The notes under the pieces: generated by a model
The model's input: only the letters and a program-made list of their open reading frames with translations
Database searches by the model: none
Told to the model about the DNA's origin: nothing
Shown: one piece after another, positions 18,190 to 27,152 of the stretch
How the letters are laid out: every line of letters starts with the position of its first letter
Position numbering within the stretch: the stretch's first letter is position 1
Source of the DNA: an uncultured Bacilli bacterium
GTDB lineage: Bacteria; Bacillota_I; Bacilli_A; RF39; UBA660
Assembly (NCBI GenBank): GCA_934096815.1
Contig: CAKOMY010000002.1
Location: 62,001-126,000 of the forward strand
Reading direction: 5' to 3'
Length of the DNA stretch: 64,000 bases
Made by a program: the position numbers and the translations under genes

Positions 18190-18453
18190 ATGGCAAGAAG
18201 TTTAAAAAAAGGACCTTTCGTTGATAAGAGTCTTATGAATAAAATTAAAAAATTAAATGAAGCAAATAAAAAAGAAGTTGTTAAAACTTGGTCTCGTCGT
18301 TCAACTATCTTCCCAGATTTCATTGGACATACAATTGCTGTTCATAATGGAAGAGAATTTATACCAGTTTATATAACTGAAGAAATGGTTGGTCATAAAT
18401 TAGGTGAATTTGCATTAACTCGTAAATTTACTGGCCATGCTGGAAATAAGTAG
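18190..18453 (+). CDS. rpsS: 30S ribosomal protein S19 (uS19)
   Basis: 87 residues: ARSLKKGPFVDKSLMNKI at the N-terminus and IPVYITEEMVGHKLGEF near the C-terminus. S19 binds 16S rRNA in the 30S head with S13. AGGAGG (18178-18183) overlaps the rplB stop region. Confidence 0.98.
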   Translation: MARSLKKGPFVDKSLMNKIKKLNEANKKEVVKTWSRRSTIFPDFIGHTIAVHNGREFIPVYITEEMVGHKLGEFALTRKFTGHAGNK

Positions 18454-18462
18454 GAGGATTAG

Positions 18463-18804
18463 ATGGAAGCTTATGCAATGCATAAAATGGCTATTGTAGC
18501 ACCTCGTAAAGCAAGAATGACTCTTGATTTAATAAGAGGAAAGTCTGTTAAAGATGCTAGAGCTATTTTAAATAATACTAATACTAAATCAAGTAGATTA
18601 ATCTTAAAAGTTTTAAATTCTGCTACAGCTAACGCTGTTAACAATTTAAACTTAAAAGAAGATGAATTATTTGTATCTGAATGCTTTATTAATCCGGGAC
18701 CTGTTTTAAAGAGAATTAAATTTGGTTCAAGAACTAAAGTTGACAGAAGAGATAAAAGAACAAGTCATATAACTGTTAAAGTTAGTGACGGAAAGGAGGC
18801 ATAA
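18463..18804 (+). CDS. rplV: 50S ribosomal protein L22 (uL22)
   Basis: 113 residues with KMAIVAPRKARMTLDLIRGK and the tunnel-lining hairpin region GPVLKRIKFGSRTKV. Starts ten bases after the rpsS stop with AGGAGG upstream. Confidence 0.98.
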   Translation: MEAYAMHKMAIVAPRKARMTLDLIRGKSVKDARAILNNTNTKSSRLILKVLNSATANAVNNLNLKEDELFVSECFINPGPVLKRIKFGSRTKVDRRDKRTSHITVKVSDGKEA

Positions 18805-18807
18805 TTA

Positions 18808-19473
18808 ATGGGACAAAAAGTAAATCCTAATGGATTAAGACTAGGTGTTAATAAAGATTGGCAATCTAAATGGTATGCTAAAAAAGATTATGCCACAAAA
18901 TTAAATAATGATTTAAAATTAAGAGATTTCTTAGCAGGTTACTTAAAAGATGCTGCTGTTGCAGAAATTATCATTGAAAGAAAACCAAAGAGAAATGAAA
19001 TTAAAATTCGTACTGCTAAACCAGGAGTTATCATTGGTAGAGGCGGAGAAGATATTGAAAAACTAAGAAAAGAAATCAAAAAAGCTATTGGTGAAGATTT
19101 CTATGTAACTATAGTTGAAGAAAAGAATCCTAATCTTAGTGCTCAAATCGTTGCTGATACAATTGCTAAACAAATTGAAAATAGAGCAAACTTCAGAACA
19201 GTTCAAAAACAAGCTATCAAAAATGTTATGAAAGCTGGAGCTGTTGGAGTTAAAACTGCTGTTTCTGGTAGACTTGGTGGTGCTGAAATGGCTCGTACTG
19301 AAGGTTATACTGAAGGTACTGTTCCACTACATACTATTAGAGCTGACATTGATTATGCAACAGCTACTGCTCCTACAACTTATGGTAAAATCGGAGTAAA
19401 AGTATGGATTTATAAGGGAGAAATTCTTCCAAGTAAGAAGAAAAATGGAGGCGATAACAATGTTAATGCCTAA
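18808..19473 (+). CDS. rpsC: 30S ribosomal protein S3 (uS3)
   Basis: 221 residues with the KH domain GVIIGRGGEDIEKLRKEI and the C-terminal GRLGGAEMARTE segment. S3 lines the mRNA entry channel. The last 14 bases overlap the start of rplP, whose ribosome binding site lies inside this gene. Confidence 0.98.
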   Translation: MGQKVNPNGLRLGVNKDWQSKWYAKKDYATKLNNDLKLRDFLAGYLKDAAVAEIIIERKPKRNEIKIRTAKPGVIIGRGGEDIEKLRKEIKKAIGEDFYVTIVEEKNPNLSAQIVADTIAKQIENRANFRTVQKQAIKNVMKAGAVGVKTAVSGRLGGAEMARTEGYTEGTVPLHTIRADIDYATATAPTTYGKIGVKVWIYKGEILPSKKKNGGDNNVNA

Positions 19474-19888
19474 GAGAGTTAAATATCGTAAACCTCACAG
19501 AGTTAGTTATGAAGGACATTCTAAGGGAAACCTTACATTAACTAATGGTGAATATGGTCTAATGGCTAAAGAGGGTGGATATGTTAATGCTAAACAAATC
19601 GAAGCTGCTCGTATTGCGATGACTCGTTATATGAAACGTGGTGGAAAAGTTTGGATTAATATTTTCCCACAACTAGCTCGTACTCAAAAACCTTTAGAAA
19701 CTCGTCAAGGTACTGGTAAAGGTGATGTAAAAGAATGGGTTGCAGTTGTAAAAGAAGGAAAAATTATGTTTGAAATTGCTGGTGTAGATGAAGCTACTGC
19801 AAGAGAAGCTTTAAGACTTGCATCACATAAGATTTCTGTTAAAACTAAATTTGTTATGAAGGAAGGGGTTAATAATAATGAAAACTAG
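19460..19888 (+). CDS. rplP: 50S ribosomal protein L16 (uL16)
   Basis: 142 residues starting MLMPKRVKYRKPHR, with MTRYMKRGGKVWINIFP and TGKGDVKEWVAVVK. ATG 19460 is the family start and has GGAGG at 19447-19451; an in-frame ATG at 19445 would use no such site. It overlaps rpsC by 14 bases and rpmC by 11. Confidence 0.97.
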   Translation: MLMPKRVKYRKPHRVSYEGHSKGNLTLTNGEYGLMAKEGGYVNAKQIEAARIAMTRYMKRGGKVWINIFPQLARTQKPLETRQGTGKGDVKEWVAVVKEGKIMFEIAGVDEATAREALRLASHKISVKTKFVMKEGVNNNEN

Positions 19889-20075
19889 TGATATTCGTAA
19901 AATGTCTAAAGAAGAAATCGAAAAACAAATCGTTAAGACAAAAGAAGAATTATTTGATTTAAGAATGAAAAAAGCTACAGGAACATTAGATAAACCTCAT
20001 AGAATTCATGAATTAAGAAAAGATGTAGCTAGAATGAAAACTATATTAACTGAAATGGATGGGAGTGAAAACTAA
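19878..20075 (+). CDS. rpmC: 50S ribosomal protein L29 (uL29)
   Basis: 65 residues, two helices, with KTKEELFDLRMKKATGTLD. It starts inside rplP and its stop shares a base with the rpsQ start codon, so the three genes are translationally coupled. Confidence 0.97.
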   Translation: MKTSDIRKMSKEEIEKQIVKTKEELFDLRMKKATGTLDKPHRIHELRKDVARMKTILTEMDGSEN

Positions 20076-20332
20076 TGGAAAATAAAAGAGCTGAATTAAT
20101 AGGAAAAGTTGTAAGTAATGTTAATGATAAAACTATTACAGTATTAGTTGAAACTTATCGTAAAGACCCATTATATAAAAAGAGAGTAAAATATTCTAAG
20201 AAATATGCTGCTCATGATGAAGCTAATAAAGCTAAAGTAGGAGACACAGTAAGAATTGCTCAAACTAGACCTTTATCTAAAACTAAGAGATATGAACTAG
20301 TAGAAGTTATTCAAGAAGCTGTTGTTCTATAG
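20075..20332 (+). CDS. rpsQ: 30S ribosomal protein S17 (uS17)
   Basis: 85 residues with the OB-fold core RAELIGKVVSNVNDKTITV and GDTVRIAQTRPLSKTKRYEL. Binds 16S rRNA early in assembly. One-base overlap with rpmC. Confidence 0.98.
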   Translation: MENKRAELIGKVVSNVNDKTITVLVETYRKDPLYKKRVKYSKKYAAHDEANKAKVGDTVRIAQTRPLSKTKRYELVEVIQEAVVL

Positions 20333-20344
20333 GAGGTTTTTAAT

Positions 20345-20713
20345 ATGTTAATGCAACAAAGTAGATTAAAGGTTGCTGACAACTCTGGTGCTCGTGAAGT
20401 TATGGTTATTAGAGTACTAGGTGGAAGCAAACGTGTTTATGGAAATATTGGTGATATTGTTGTTGGAACTGTTAAAAAAGCAATTCCTAACAGTAATGTT
20501 AAAGAAGGAAAAGTTGTTAAAGCTGTTATTGTTAGAACTAAACAAGGAGTTAGAAGAGATGATGGTAGTTATATCAAATTTAATGACAATGCATGTGTAT
20601 TAATTAAAGATGATAAATCACCTATCGGAACTCGTGTATTAGGACCAGTTGCTCGTGAATTACGTGATAAAGAATTTAATAAGATCGTTTCACTTGCTCC
20701 TGAGGTATTGTAG
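20345..20713 (+). CDS. rplN: 50S ribosomal protein L14 (uL14)
   Basis: 122 residues, the standard length, with SRLKVADNSGAREVMVIRV and GTRVLGPVARELRDK. Contributes to an intersubunit bridge. AGGAGG lies at 20331-20336. Confidence 0.98.
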   Translation: MLMQQSRLKVADNSGAREVMVIRVLGGSKRVYGNIGDIVVGTVKKAIPNSNVKEGKVVKAVIVRTKQGVRRDDGSYIKFNDNACVLIKDDKSPIGTRVLGPVARELRDKEFNKIVSLAPEVL

Positions 20714-20721
20714 GAGGATAT

Positions 20722-21033
20722 ATGAAAGTTAAAGTTGGAGATAATGTTAAAGTACTTACTGGAAAAGATAAAGGTAAGGAAGGAAAAGTATTATATACTT
20801 TAAGAAAAAAAGAACGTGTAGTTGTTGAAGGCGTAAATATTGTTAAAAAACATATGAAACCATCAAGAATGAATGAAACTGGTGGAATATTAGAAGTTGA
20901 AAATCCTATTCATGTATCTAATGTAAAAGTATTAACAGCTAAAGAAGACAAAAAAGTAAAAGAAGTTAAAGAAGTTAAAGAAGTAAAAACTGAAAAGAAA
21001 GCTACTAAAAAGAAGGGCACAGGTGATAAATAA
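20722..21033 (+). CDS. rplX: 50S ribosomal protein L24 (uL24)
   Basis: 103 residues with the KOW motif DNVKVLTGKDKGKEGKVL and KKHMKPSRMNETGGILEVE. The last about 25 residues are a Lys/Glu/Val repeat tail (KEVKEVKEVK and more) beyond the usual end. It overlaps rplE by one base. Confidence 0.97.
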   Translation: MKVKVGDNVKVLTGKDKGKEGKVLYTLRKKERVVVEGVNIVKKHMKPSRMNETGGILEVENPIHVSNVKVLTAKEDKKVKEVKEVKEVKTEKKATKKKGTGDK

Positions 21034-21572
21034 TGAATTCATTAAAAGAATTATATAATAAAGATATCAAACCAGCACTTAAAGAAAAATTTAATTATTC
21101 TTCAGTTATGGAAATTCCTAAATTAGAGAAAATTGTAGTTAATATTGGTGTTGGAGACGGATCTCATGATGATAAATTAATAGATGCTGCTAGAGCTGAT
21201 TTAGAAGCTATAACTGGACAACATGCAGTTATTACAAAAGCTAAAAAATCAATTGCAGGATTTAAATTAAGAGAAGGACAAAGTATTGGAACTAAAGTAA
21301 CATTACGTGGGGAAAATATGTATGTATTCTTAGAAAAATTAATTAAAATTTCTTTACCTCGTGTAAGAGATTTTAGAGGTATATCACCAAAAGCTTTCGA
21401 TGGTAGAGGAAATTATACTTTAGGTATTAAAGATCAATTAATTTTCCCAGAAATCGATTATGATAATGTAGTTAAATTAAGAGGTATGGATATTGTTTTT
21501 GTTACAACAGCAAAAACTAATGAAGAAGCTTTAGAATTATTAAAAGGCTTTGGACTTCCATTTAGAAAGTAG
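21033..21572 (+). CDS. rplE: 50S ribosomal protein L5 (uL5)
   Basis: 179 residues with PKLEKIVVNIGVGDGS and GRGNYTLGIKDQLIFPEI. Part of the 5S rRNA particle and the bridge to S13. Coupled to rplX by a one-base overlap. Confidence 0.98.
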   Translation: MNSLKELYNKDIKPALKEKFNYSSVMEIPKLEKIVVNIGVGDGSHDDKLIDAARADLEAITGQHAVITKAKKSIAGFKLREGQSIGTKVTLRGENMYVFLEKLIKISLPRVRDFRGISPKAFDGRGNYTLGIKDQLIFPEIDYDNVVKLRGMDIVFVTTAKTNEEALELLKGFGLPFRK

Positions 21573-21582
21573 GTAATGAGAG

Positions 21583-21768
21583 ATGGCAAAAACTAGTTTA
21601 AAAGTTAAAAATTCAAGAACTCCTAAATTTAAGGTTAGAGCATACACTCGTTGCGAAAGATGTGGAAGACCTCATGGAGTTTTACGTAAATTTGGATTAT
21701 GTCGTATTTGCTTTAGAGAATTAGCAAATGAAGGTAAAATCCCTGGCGTAAAGAAATCAAGTTGGTAG
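21583..21768 (+). CDS. rpsZ: 30S ribosomal protein S14, zinc-ribbon type (uS14)
   Basis: 61 residues, the short zinc-binding form, with two CxxC pairs: CERCGRPHG and CRICFRELA. Expected for Firmicutes living where zinc is available; no Cys-free S14 copy occurs in the window. Confidence 0.97.
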   Translation: MAKTSLKVKNSRTPKFKVRAYTRCERCGRPHGVLRKFGLCRICFRELANEGKIPGVKKSSW

Positions 21769-21782
21769 AAAGGAAGTAAATT

Positions 21783-22175
21783 ATGGTAAACGATACAATA
21801 GCTGATATGCTTACAAGAATTCGTAATGCAGGTCAAATGAAATATGCTAATGTTGCAGTTTTAAATACTAAGATGACTAGAGAAATAGCTAGAATCTTAA
21901 AAGAAGAAGGCTATATTAATGATTATAGTAGTAATGAAGAAACTAAAATGTTAGATTTATCACTTAAATATGGTGAAAATAAGAAAGAAAGAGTTATTAC
22001 TGGTTTAAAGAGAATTAGTAAACCTGGTCTTAGAGTTTATGCTAAACATGATGAACTTCCAAGAGTACTTAATGGACTTGGTATTGCAATTATTTCTACA
22101 AGTAAGGGAATTATGACTGACAAAGAAGCAAGAAATGCTGGTCTAGGAGGAGAAGTACTTGCCTATATTTGGTAA
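21783..22175 (+). CDS. rpsH: 30S ribosomal protein S8 (uS8)
   Basis: 130 residues opening NDTIADMLTRIRNAGQ and ending GVSTSKG-like IISTSKGIMTDKEAR, then GGEVLAYIW. Central organiser of the 30S platform; GAAAGGAAG lies just ahead of the ATG. Confidence 0.98.
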   Translation: MVNDTIADMLTRIRNAGQMKYANVAVLNTKMTREIARILKEEGYINDYSSNEETKMLDLSLKYGENKKERVITGLKRISKPGLRVYAKHDELPRVLNGLGIAIISTSKGIMTDKEARNAGLGGEVLAYIW

Positions 22176-22190
22176 GGAAAAACTGATATT

Positions 22191-22730
22191 ATGAGTAGAA
22201 TAGGAAATAGAGTAATACATATTCCTTCTGATGTAACTGTTACATTAGATGGTAATAAAGTAACTGTTAAAGGACCTAAAGGTGAATTAACAGAAGAATT
22301 TGATAATTTAATCAGTATTAATATTGAAGATAATAAATTAACTTGTAAAAGAGCTAATGAAGAATTATTTACAAAATCAATTCATGGTACAACAAATGCT
22401 TTAATTGAAAATATGATTATTGGTGTATCTAAAGGATATACTGTTGAACTTGAAACTGTTGGTGTTGGATATAGATTCCAAGTAACTGGAAAACAAATTA
22501 ATGTTTCAGCTGGATTCAGTCATCCAGTGGTTGTAGATATTCCTGAAGGAATAACAGTTGAAGCACCATCTACAACTGAATTAAAATTAAGTGGAATTGA
22601 TAAGCAAAAAGTAACTGAATTTGCGGCTAATATTCGTAAGATTAGAAAACCTGAACCATATAAAGGAAAAGGTATTCGTTATAAAGGCGAAGTTATTATA
22701 CGTAAAGTAGGTAAGAAGGCTTCTAAGTAG
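22191..22730 (+). CDS. rplF: 50S ribosomal protein L6 (uL6)
   Basis: 179 residues: SRIGNRVIHIPSDVTVTL at the start, and KIRKPEPYKGKGIRYKGE in the C-terminal rRNA-binding domain. Located near the factor-binding site of the 50S subunit. Confidence 0.98.
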   Translation: MSRIGNRVIHIPSDVTVTLDGNKVTVKGPKGELTEEFDNLISINIEDNKLTCKRANEELFTKSIHGTTNALIENMIIGVSKGYTVELETVGVGYRFQVTGKQINVSAGFSHPVVVDIPEGITVEAPSTTELKLSGIDKQKVTEFAANIRKIRKPEPYKGKGIRYKGEVIIRKVGKKASK

Positions 22731-22738
22731 GAGGATTT

Positions 22739-23095
22739 ATGATAAAGAAAGAATCAAGAAATGTATCTAGAGTTATGAGACATGAAAGAGTTCGCAAAAA
22801 TGTTTTTGGAACTAAAGAAATGCCTAGACTTAATGTATTTAGATCAAATAAAGAAATATATGCACAAATTATTGATGATGAAAGTCAAACTACTTTAGTT
22901 GCTTCATCAAGCGTAATGTTAAAAATCGATAATGGTGGAAACATTGAAGGTGCTGCTTTAGTTGGTGCAGATATAGCTAAAAAGGCTATTAAAGCTGGTA
23001 TTACTAAAGTAGTATTCGATAGAGGTGGATACCAATATCATGGCCGTGTAGAAGCTTTAGCAAATGCTGCTAGAGAAAACGGATTAGAGTTCTAG
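22739..23095 (+). CDS. rplR: 50S ribosomal protein L18 (uL18)
   Basis: 118 residues with RLNVFRSNKEIYAQIIDD and FDRGGYQYHGRVEALA. Binds 5S rRNA with L5. AGGAGG is at 22729-22734, nine bases from the rplF stop. Confidence 0.98.
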   Translation: MIKKESRNVSRVMRHERVRKNVFGTKEMPRLNVFRSNKEIYAQIIDDESQTTLVASSSVMLKIDNGGNIEGAALVGADIAKKAIKAGITKVVFDRGGYQYHGRVEALANAARENGLEF

Positions 23096-23108
23096 AGGGA
23101 GGGAAATA

Positions 23109-23705
23109 ATGGAAGAAAATAAAGAAGTTATGACTACTGAAGAAGTAAAAACTGAAAAAGTAGTTAGAGATAATAAAAACTTTAAAAATAATAAAAATAG
23201 AAAATCTAATAAAAATTTTGAACCAAAGAAAAAATTATTAGAAGAAAAAGTTATTTCTATCACTCGTGTAACTAAAGTTACTAAAGGTGGAAGACACTTT
23301 AGATTTGCTGCTACTATGGTAGTAGGTGATGGAAAAGGTTTAGTAGGTATTGGAACTGGAAAATCTATGGAAGTTCCAGAAGCTATCAAAAAAGGTATTC
23401 AAGCTGCTAATAAGAATTTAGTTAAAGTTGATATTGTTGATGGTAGAACTATTTCACATGATCAAATTGGTAAATGTGGAAGAGCTAAAGTATTAATTAA
23501 ACCTGCTAAAGAAGGTACTGGTATTATCGCTGGTGGTGCTGTTCGTGCAGTACTTGAAATTGCTGGTGTTAAAGATATCGTATCTAAATCATTAGGAGCT
23601 AACACTCAAGTTAATGTTGCTAAAGCAACTTTAGAAGCATTAAAATCACAAAGATCAAAAGAACATATTGCTGAACTTCGTGGTAAGAAAGTTGAGGAGT
23701 TATAG
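23109..23705 (+). CDS. rpsE: 30S ribosomal protein S5 (uS5)
   Basis: 198 residues. The core contains TKVTKGGRHFRFAATMVVGD and GTGIIAGGAVRAVLEIAG. The first about 40 residues are a charged, Asn/Lys-rich extension (TTEEVKTEKVVRDNKN and more) longer than in most S5. The stop is one base from the L15 start; the usual rpmD gene between them is absent. Confidence 0.97.
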   Translation: MEENKEVMTTEEVKTEKVVRDNKNFKNNKNRKSNKNFEPKKKLLEEKVISITRVTKVTKGGRHFRFAATMVVGDGKGLVGIGTGKSMEVPEAIKKGIQAANKNLVKVDIVDGRTISHDQIGKCGRAKVLIKPAKEGTGIIAGGAVRAVLEIAGVKDIVSKSLGANTQVNVAKATLEALKSQRSKEHIAELRGKKVEEL

Positions 23706-23706
23706 T

Positions 23707-24147
23707 ATGAAATTAAATGAATTAAATAAATTACCAGAAGCTAAAAGAAGCAAAATCGTAGGTCGTGGACCTGGTTCTGGTATGGGTAAGACTTCAACTC
23801 GTGGAGAAAACGGACAAAAATCAAGAAGCGGAGCTTCAATTAAACCTTGGTTCCGTGGTGGTGAGTCTCCAATTTACCGTAGAATTCCTAAGAGAGGATT
23901 TAACAACGCTAACTTTACAGTTAGATATGCTACAATCAATTTAAGTGACTTAAATAGATTTAATGATGGTGATGTTGTTACTCTTGAATTATTAAAAGAA
24001 ATGGGAGTTATTAAGAAAGAATTATCTGGATTAAAAGTTTTAGGTAATGGAGAATTAGAAAAGAAAATTACAATTAAAGCTAATAGATTTTCTACAAAGG
24101 CTGTTAGTAAGATTGAAAATGCTGGTGGAACTGCTGAGGTGATTTAA
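23707..24147 (+). CDS. rplO: 50S ribosomal protein L15 (uL15)
   Basis: 146 residues starting MKLNELNKLPEAKRSK and continuing with GRGPGSGMGKTSTRGENG. ATG 23707 is the family start and GAGGAG (23694-23699) lies in the end of rpsE; an upstream in-frame TTG at 23668 would lie inside rpsE. L30 is missing directly upstream. Confidence 0.97.
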   Translation: MKLNELNKLPEAKRSKIVGRGPGSGMGKTSTRGENGQKSRSGASIKPWFRGGESPIYRRIPKRGFNNANFTVRYATINLSDLNRFNDGDVVTLELLKEMGVIKKELSGLKVLGNGELEKKITIKANRFSTKAVSKIENAGGTAEVI

Positions 24148-24148
24148 T

Positions 24149-25417
24149 ATGTTTGCAAATCTTAAAGGATTATTTAATCCTTCAAATAAGGATTTACGCA
24201 AAAGAATATTGTTTACCTTAATGTGTTTAGCTATATTTGCTCTTGGAACTAATATAATAATTCCTGGAGCAAAGAGCATTACTAATAACATAGGATTCTT
24301 AGAATTATTAAGTTTAGTAAGTGGTGGAAATTTAAAAACATTTTCAATTTTTTCTTTAGGTGTTATGCCTTATATTACCGCTAGTATTATTACACAGCTT
24401 TTACAAATGGATATTATTCCATATTTTAAGGAATTAAAAGAAAGTGGAGCAACAGGTAGACAAAAAATTAATAAAATAAATAGATATCTTGGAATGGTTT
24501 TAGCGTTTATTCAAGCATATGTATTCTCATTAACCTTATTAAAGGGAGATACAATGACAACTATTAAATCAACAGTTTATTTAACTGCTGGTACTGCATT
24601 TTTAATTTGGCTTGGTGATGAAATAACAAAAAAGGGTATTGGTAATGGTATGTCATTAATAATAATGGCTGGTATTGTTAACAATTTACCTTCAACATTC
24701 ATTACTGCTTTTCAAAATTTAATTATTAATGGAAGTTATAACATGGCTTCAGGAATAATCTTATTTGTTTTATTTATAATTATTTATTTAGCAATTATTA
24801 TAGGTGTAGTTTATATGCAAATTGCTGAAAGAAGAATACCTATTCAATATTCAAATCGTACAAGCGGAGCTTATGCTGGAGAAAAATCATATATTCCTAT
24901 TAAGCTAAATACAGCTAGTGTTGTTCCAGTAATATTTGCATCAGCAATAATTGGAATACCTTCTGTTATTGCTAATATATTAAATAAAGAAGCATTTACA
25001 AACTTTGTAAATAATTATATTGTTTATACAAGTTATACTGGGTTTATATTATATATGTTATTAATATTCGTATTTGGATATTTTTATACATTACTTGAGT
25101 TAAATCCGGATGAAATGGCTGAAAATTTAGATACTAATCGTAGTTATATTCCCGGAATTGTTCCAGGAGAAGCTACTAGTAAGTATTTAAAATATGTAAT
25201 AACTAGAATTTCTACTTTTGGAACTTTAGGACTTATGGTTATAGCTGCATTACCAATTATATTTACTAAGATTTCTAATTTACCTTCTAATGTAACATTA
25301 GGTGGTACAGGATTAATCATAGTTGTAGGTGTTGCACTTGAAACTTATAAACAATTAGAAAGTTCTATAATTTCAAGAAGTTATACTGGTTCTAGAAAAA
25401 GAAGAAGAAGTAAATAA
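24149..25417 (+). CDS. secY: protein translocase subunit SecY
   Basis: 422 residues with ten predicted membrane helices, the channel of the Sec translocon. Recognisable blocks are LRKRILFTLMCLAIFALGTN, SLGVMPYITASIITQLLQM (plug and helix 2 region), AERRIPIQYSNRTSG and NPDEMAENLDTNRSYIPGI. It follows rplO by one base and overlaps adk by one base. Confidence 0.98.
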   Translation: MFANLKGLFNPSNKDLRKRILFTLMCLAIFALGTNIIIPGAKSITNNIGFLELLSLVSGGNLKTFSIFSLGVMPYITASIITQLLQMDIIPYFKELKESGATGRQKINKINRYLGMVLAFIQAYVFSLTLLKGDTMTTIKSTVYLTAGTAFLIWLGDEITKKGIGNGMSLIIMAGIVNNLPSTFITAFQNLIINGSYNMASGIILFVLFIIIYLAIIIGVVYMQIAERRIPIQYSNRTSGAYAGEKSYIPIKLNTASVVPVIFASAIIGIPSVIANILNKEAFTNFVNNYIVYTSYTGFILYMLLIFVFGYFYTLLELNPDEMAENLDTNRSYIPGIVPGEATSKYLKYVITRISTFGTLGLMVIAALPIIFTKISNLPSNVTLGGTGLIIVVGVALETYKQLESSIISRSYTGSRKRRRSK

Positions 25418-26052
25418 TGAAAAATATTATATTTATAGCGCCTCCAGCTGCTGGTAAAGGAACTCAAAGTGATTTACTTGTTAAAAAATATGGTTATACT
25501 CATATTTCAACTGGTGATTTACTTAGAAGTGAAATTGCTAAGCAAAGTGAGATTGGTAAAAATATAAAAGAATTAATGGATAGTGGCAATTTAATAAGTG
25601 ATGAAATTGTATCTAAACTACTTAAAGATAAATTAAGTAGTTTAGATGGTCCATTTATATTAGATGGCTATCCAAGAAACTTAACTCAAACAGGTATGTT
25701 AGATAAAATTTTAAATGAAATTAATAAAAAAATTGATTTAGTGATTTATTTAGATGTACCATATGATATACTTATAAATAGAGTATTATTAAGATTATCA
25801 TGTCCTAAATGCTCTAGAAGTTATCATAAAATAAATTTGAAACCTAAAAAAGAATGGATTTGTGATGATTGTCAGGTAGAACTTGTTAGTAGATCTGATG
25901 ATACCGAAGAAACATTCAAAAATAGATATCAAACTTATATTGATAATACAAGTCCTTTACTTAATTATTATAAAGAAAAGAATATGCTTGAAATAATTGA
26001 TAGTACAGACTTAGATGAAACTTTTAATAGAATAGAGAAAGTGATTAAATAA
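25417..26052 (+). CDS. adk: adenylate kinase
   Basis: Interconverts AMP, ADP and ATP. 211 residues. The P-loop is APPAAGKGTQ near residues 8-17 (usual G-P-P-G replaced by P-P-A-A), AMP binding is STGDLLRSE, and the LID is the zinc type with CPKC and CDDC pairs. The D-G-Y-P-R motif is present (LDGYPRNL). The ATG overlaps the secY stop. Confidence 0.97.
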   Translation: MKNIIFIAPPAAGKGTQSDLLVKKYGYTHISTGDLLRSEIAKQSEIGKNIKELMDSGNLISDEIVSKLLKDKLSSLDGPFILDGYPRNLTQTGMLDKILNEINKKIDLVIYLDVPYDILINRVLLRLSCPKCSRSYHKINLKPKKEWICDDCQVELVSRSDDTEETFKNRYQTYIDNTSPLLNYYKEKNMLEIIDSTDLDETFNRIEKVIK

Positions 26053-26798
26053 TGGTTAGTATAAAAACTAAAGAAGAGATTGCTTTAATTAAAGAATCTG
26101 GTCATATTACTTATTTAACACATCAATATTTAAAAGGTTTAATTAAACCTGGTGTAACAACAAAATATCTTGATGATGAAGCTGGAAAATTTATAAGAGA
26201 ACAAGGTGGAGTACCAAGTTGCTTAGGATATGAAGGCTACCCAGGAAATATATGTGTTTCAGTAAATGATGAAGTAGTTCATGGGATTGGTTCTGATAGA
26301 GTACTTAAAGAAGGAGACATTGTTACTCTTGATATATGCACTTTATATAAAGGATACCATTCAGATTCGGCTTGGACCTATCCAGTCGGAAAGATTTCAA
26401 GGGAGAATGAAAGATTATTACATCATACAGAAAAAATGTTGTTTGTTGGTTTAAAAGAAGTAAAAGATGGAGCTCATTTAAACAACATAGGTGCTCGTAT
26501 TAGTGAGTATGCTCATAAATATCATTACGGAGTGGTACAAGAATTATGCGGACATGGTGTGGGACGTGAGTTACATGAAGACCCTGATGTACTAAATTAT
26601 GGAAAGTATAATACAGGTATGAAGTTAAAAACTGGTATGGTTATTGCGGTTGAACCGATGATAACAGCTGGTTCCAGACATATTAACATCTTAGATAATG
26701 ACTGGACTATTGTTACTAGAGATGGTAAGAATAGTGCTCATTTCGAGCATACAGTTGCTATCACAGATGATGGATATGAAATATTAACGGGAGAGTGA
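26052..26798 (+). CDS. map: methionine aminopeptidase, type I
   Basis: 248 residues. Removes the initiator methionine. All five metal ligands are visible: two Asp in DICTLYKGYHSDSAW, His in LCGHGVGREL, Glu in AVEPMITAG and Glu in HFEHTVAI. It sits in the secY-adk-map-infA order usual for Firmicutes, with a one-base overlap with adk. Confidence 0.97.
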   Translation: MVSIKTKEEIALIKESGHITYLTHQYLKGLIKPGVTTKYLDDEAGKFIREQGGVPSCLGYEGYPGNICVSVNDEVVHGIGSDRVLKEGDIVTLDICTLYKGYHSDSAWTYPVGKISRENERLLHHTEKMLFVGLKEVKDGAHLNNIGARISEYAHKYHYGVVQELCGHGVGRELHEDPDVLNYGKYNTGMKLKTGMVIAVEPMITAGSRHINILDNDWTIVTRDGKNSAHFEHTVAITDDGYEILTGE

Positions 26799-26802
26799 AA
26801 AA

Positions 26803-27015
26803 GTGGCTAAAGAAACTAAAATTGAAGTTGATGGTAAGGTTATTGACTGTATCAAAGATGAATATAAAGTTGAATTAGAAAATGGATTTGTAGTAACAGC
26901 TCACGTTTCTGGTAAAATACGAATGAATTACATTCGCATCTTACCGGGCGATAAAGTTACTATTGAATTTTCACCATATGATTTAACACGTGGGCGAATT
27001 ATTTATAGAAAATAA
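26803..27015 (+). CDS. infA: translation initiation factor IF-1
   Basis: 70 residues, a single OB fold, with HVSGKIRMNYIRILPGDKV and SPYDLTRGRIIYRK. The start is GTG 26803, five bases after the map stop and preceded by GGGAGAG, matching the family N-terminus (MAKE). Confidence 0.97.
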   Translation: MAKETKIEVDGKVIDCIKDEYKVELENGFVVTAHVSGKIRMNYIRILPGDKVTIEFSPYDLTRGRIIYRK

Positions 27016-27027
27016 GGAGGAACAAAA

Positions 27028-27141
27028 ATGAAAGTTAGACCATCTGTAAAAAAAATGTGTGCTAAATGTAGAGTTATAAGAAGAAAAGGTAAAGTTATGG
27101 TTATCTGTGATAATCCAAAACATAAACAAAGACAAGGTTAG
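27028..27141 (+). CDS. rpmJ: 50S ribosomal protein L36 (bL36), zinc type
   Basis: 37 residues starting MKVRPSVKKMCAKCRVI and containing the C-x2-C, then C and H zinc ligands (ICDNPKHKQRQG end). ATG 27028 has AGGAGG at 27015-27020. Stop TAG 27139-27141 overlaps the rpsM ribosome binding site. Confidence 0.97.
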   Translation: MKVRPSVKKMCAKCRVIRRKGKVMVICDNPKHKQRQG

Positions 27142-27152
27142 GAGGAATATTA

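Noticed and set aside
20421..20603. Alternative ORF inside rplN
   Set aside because: It is in a shifted frame within a highly conserved ribosomal gene and has no initiation site.
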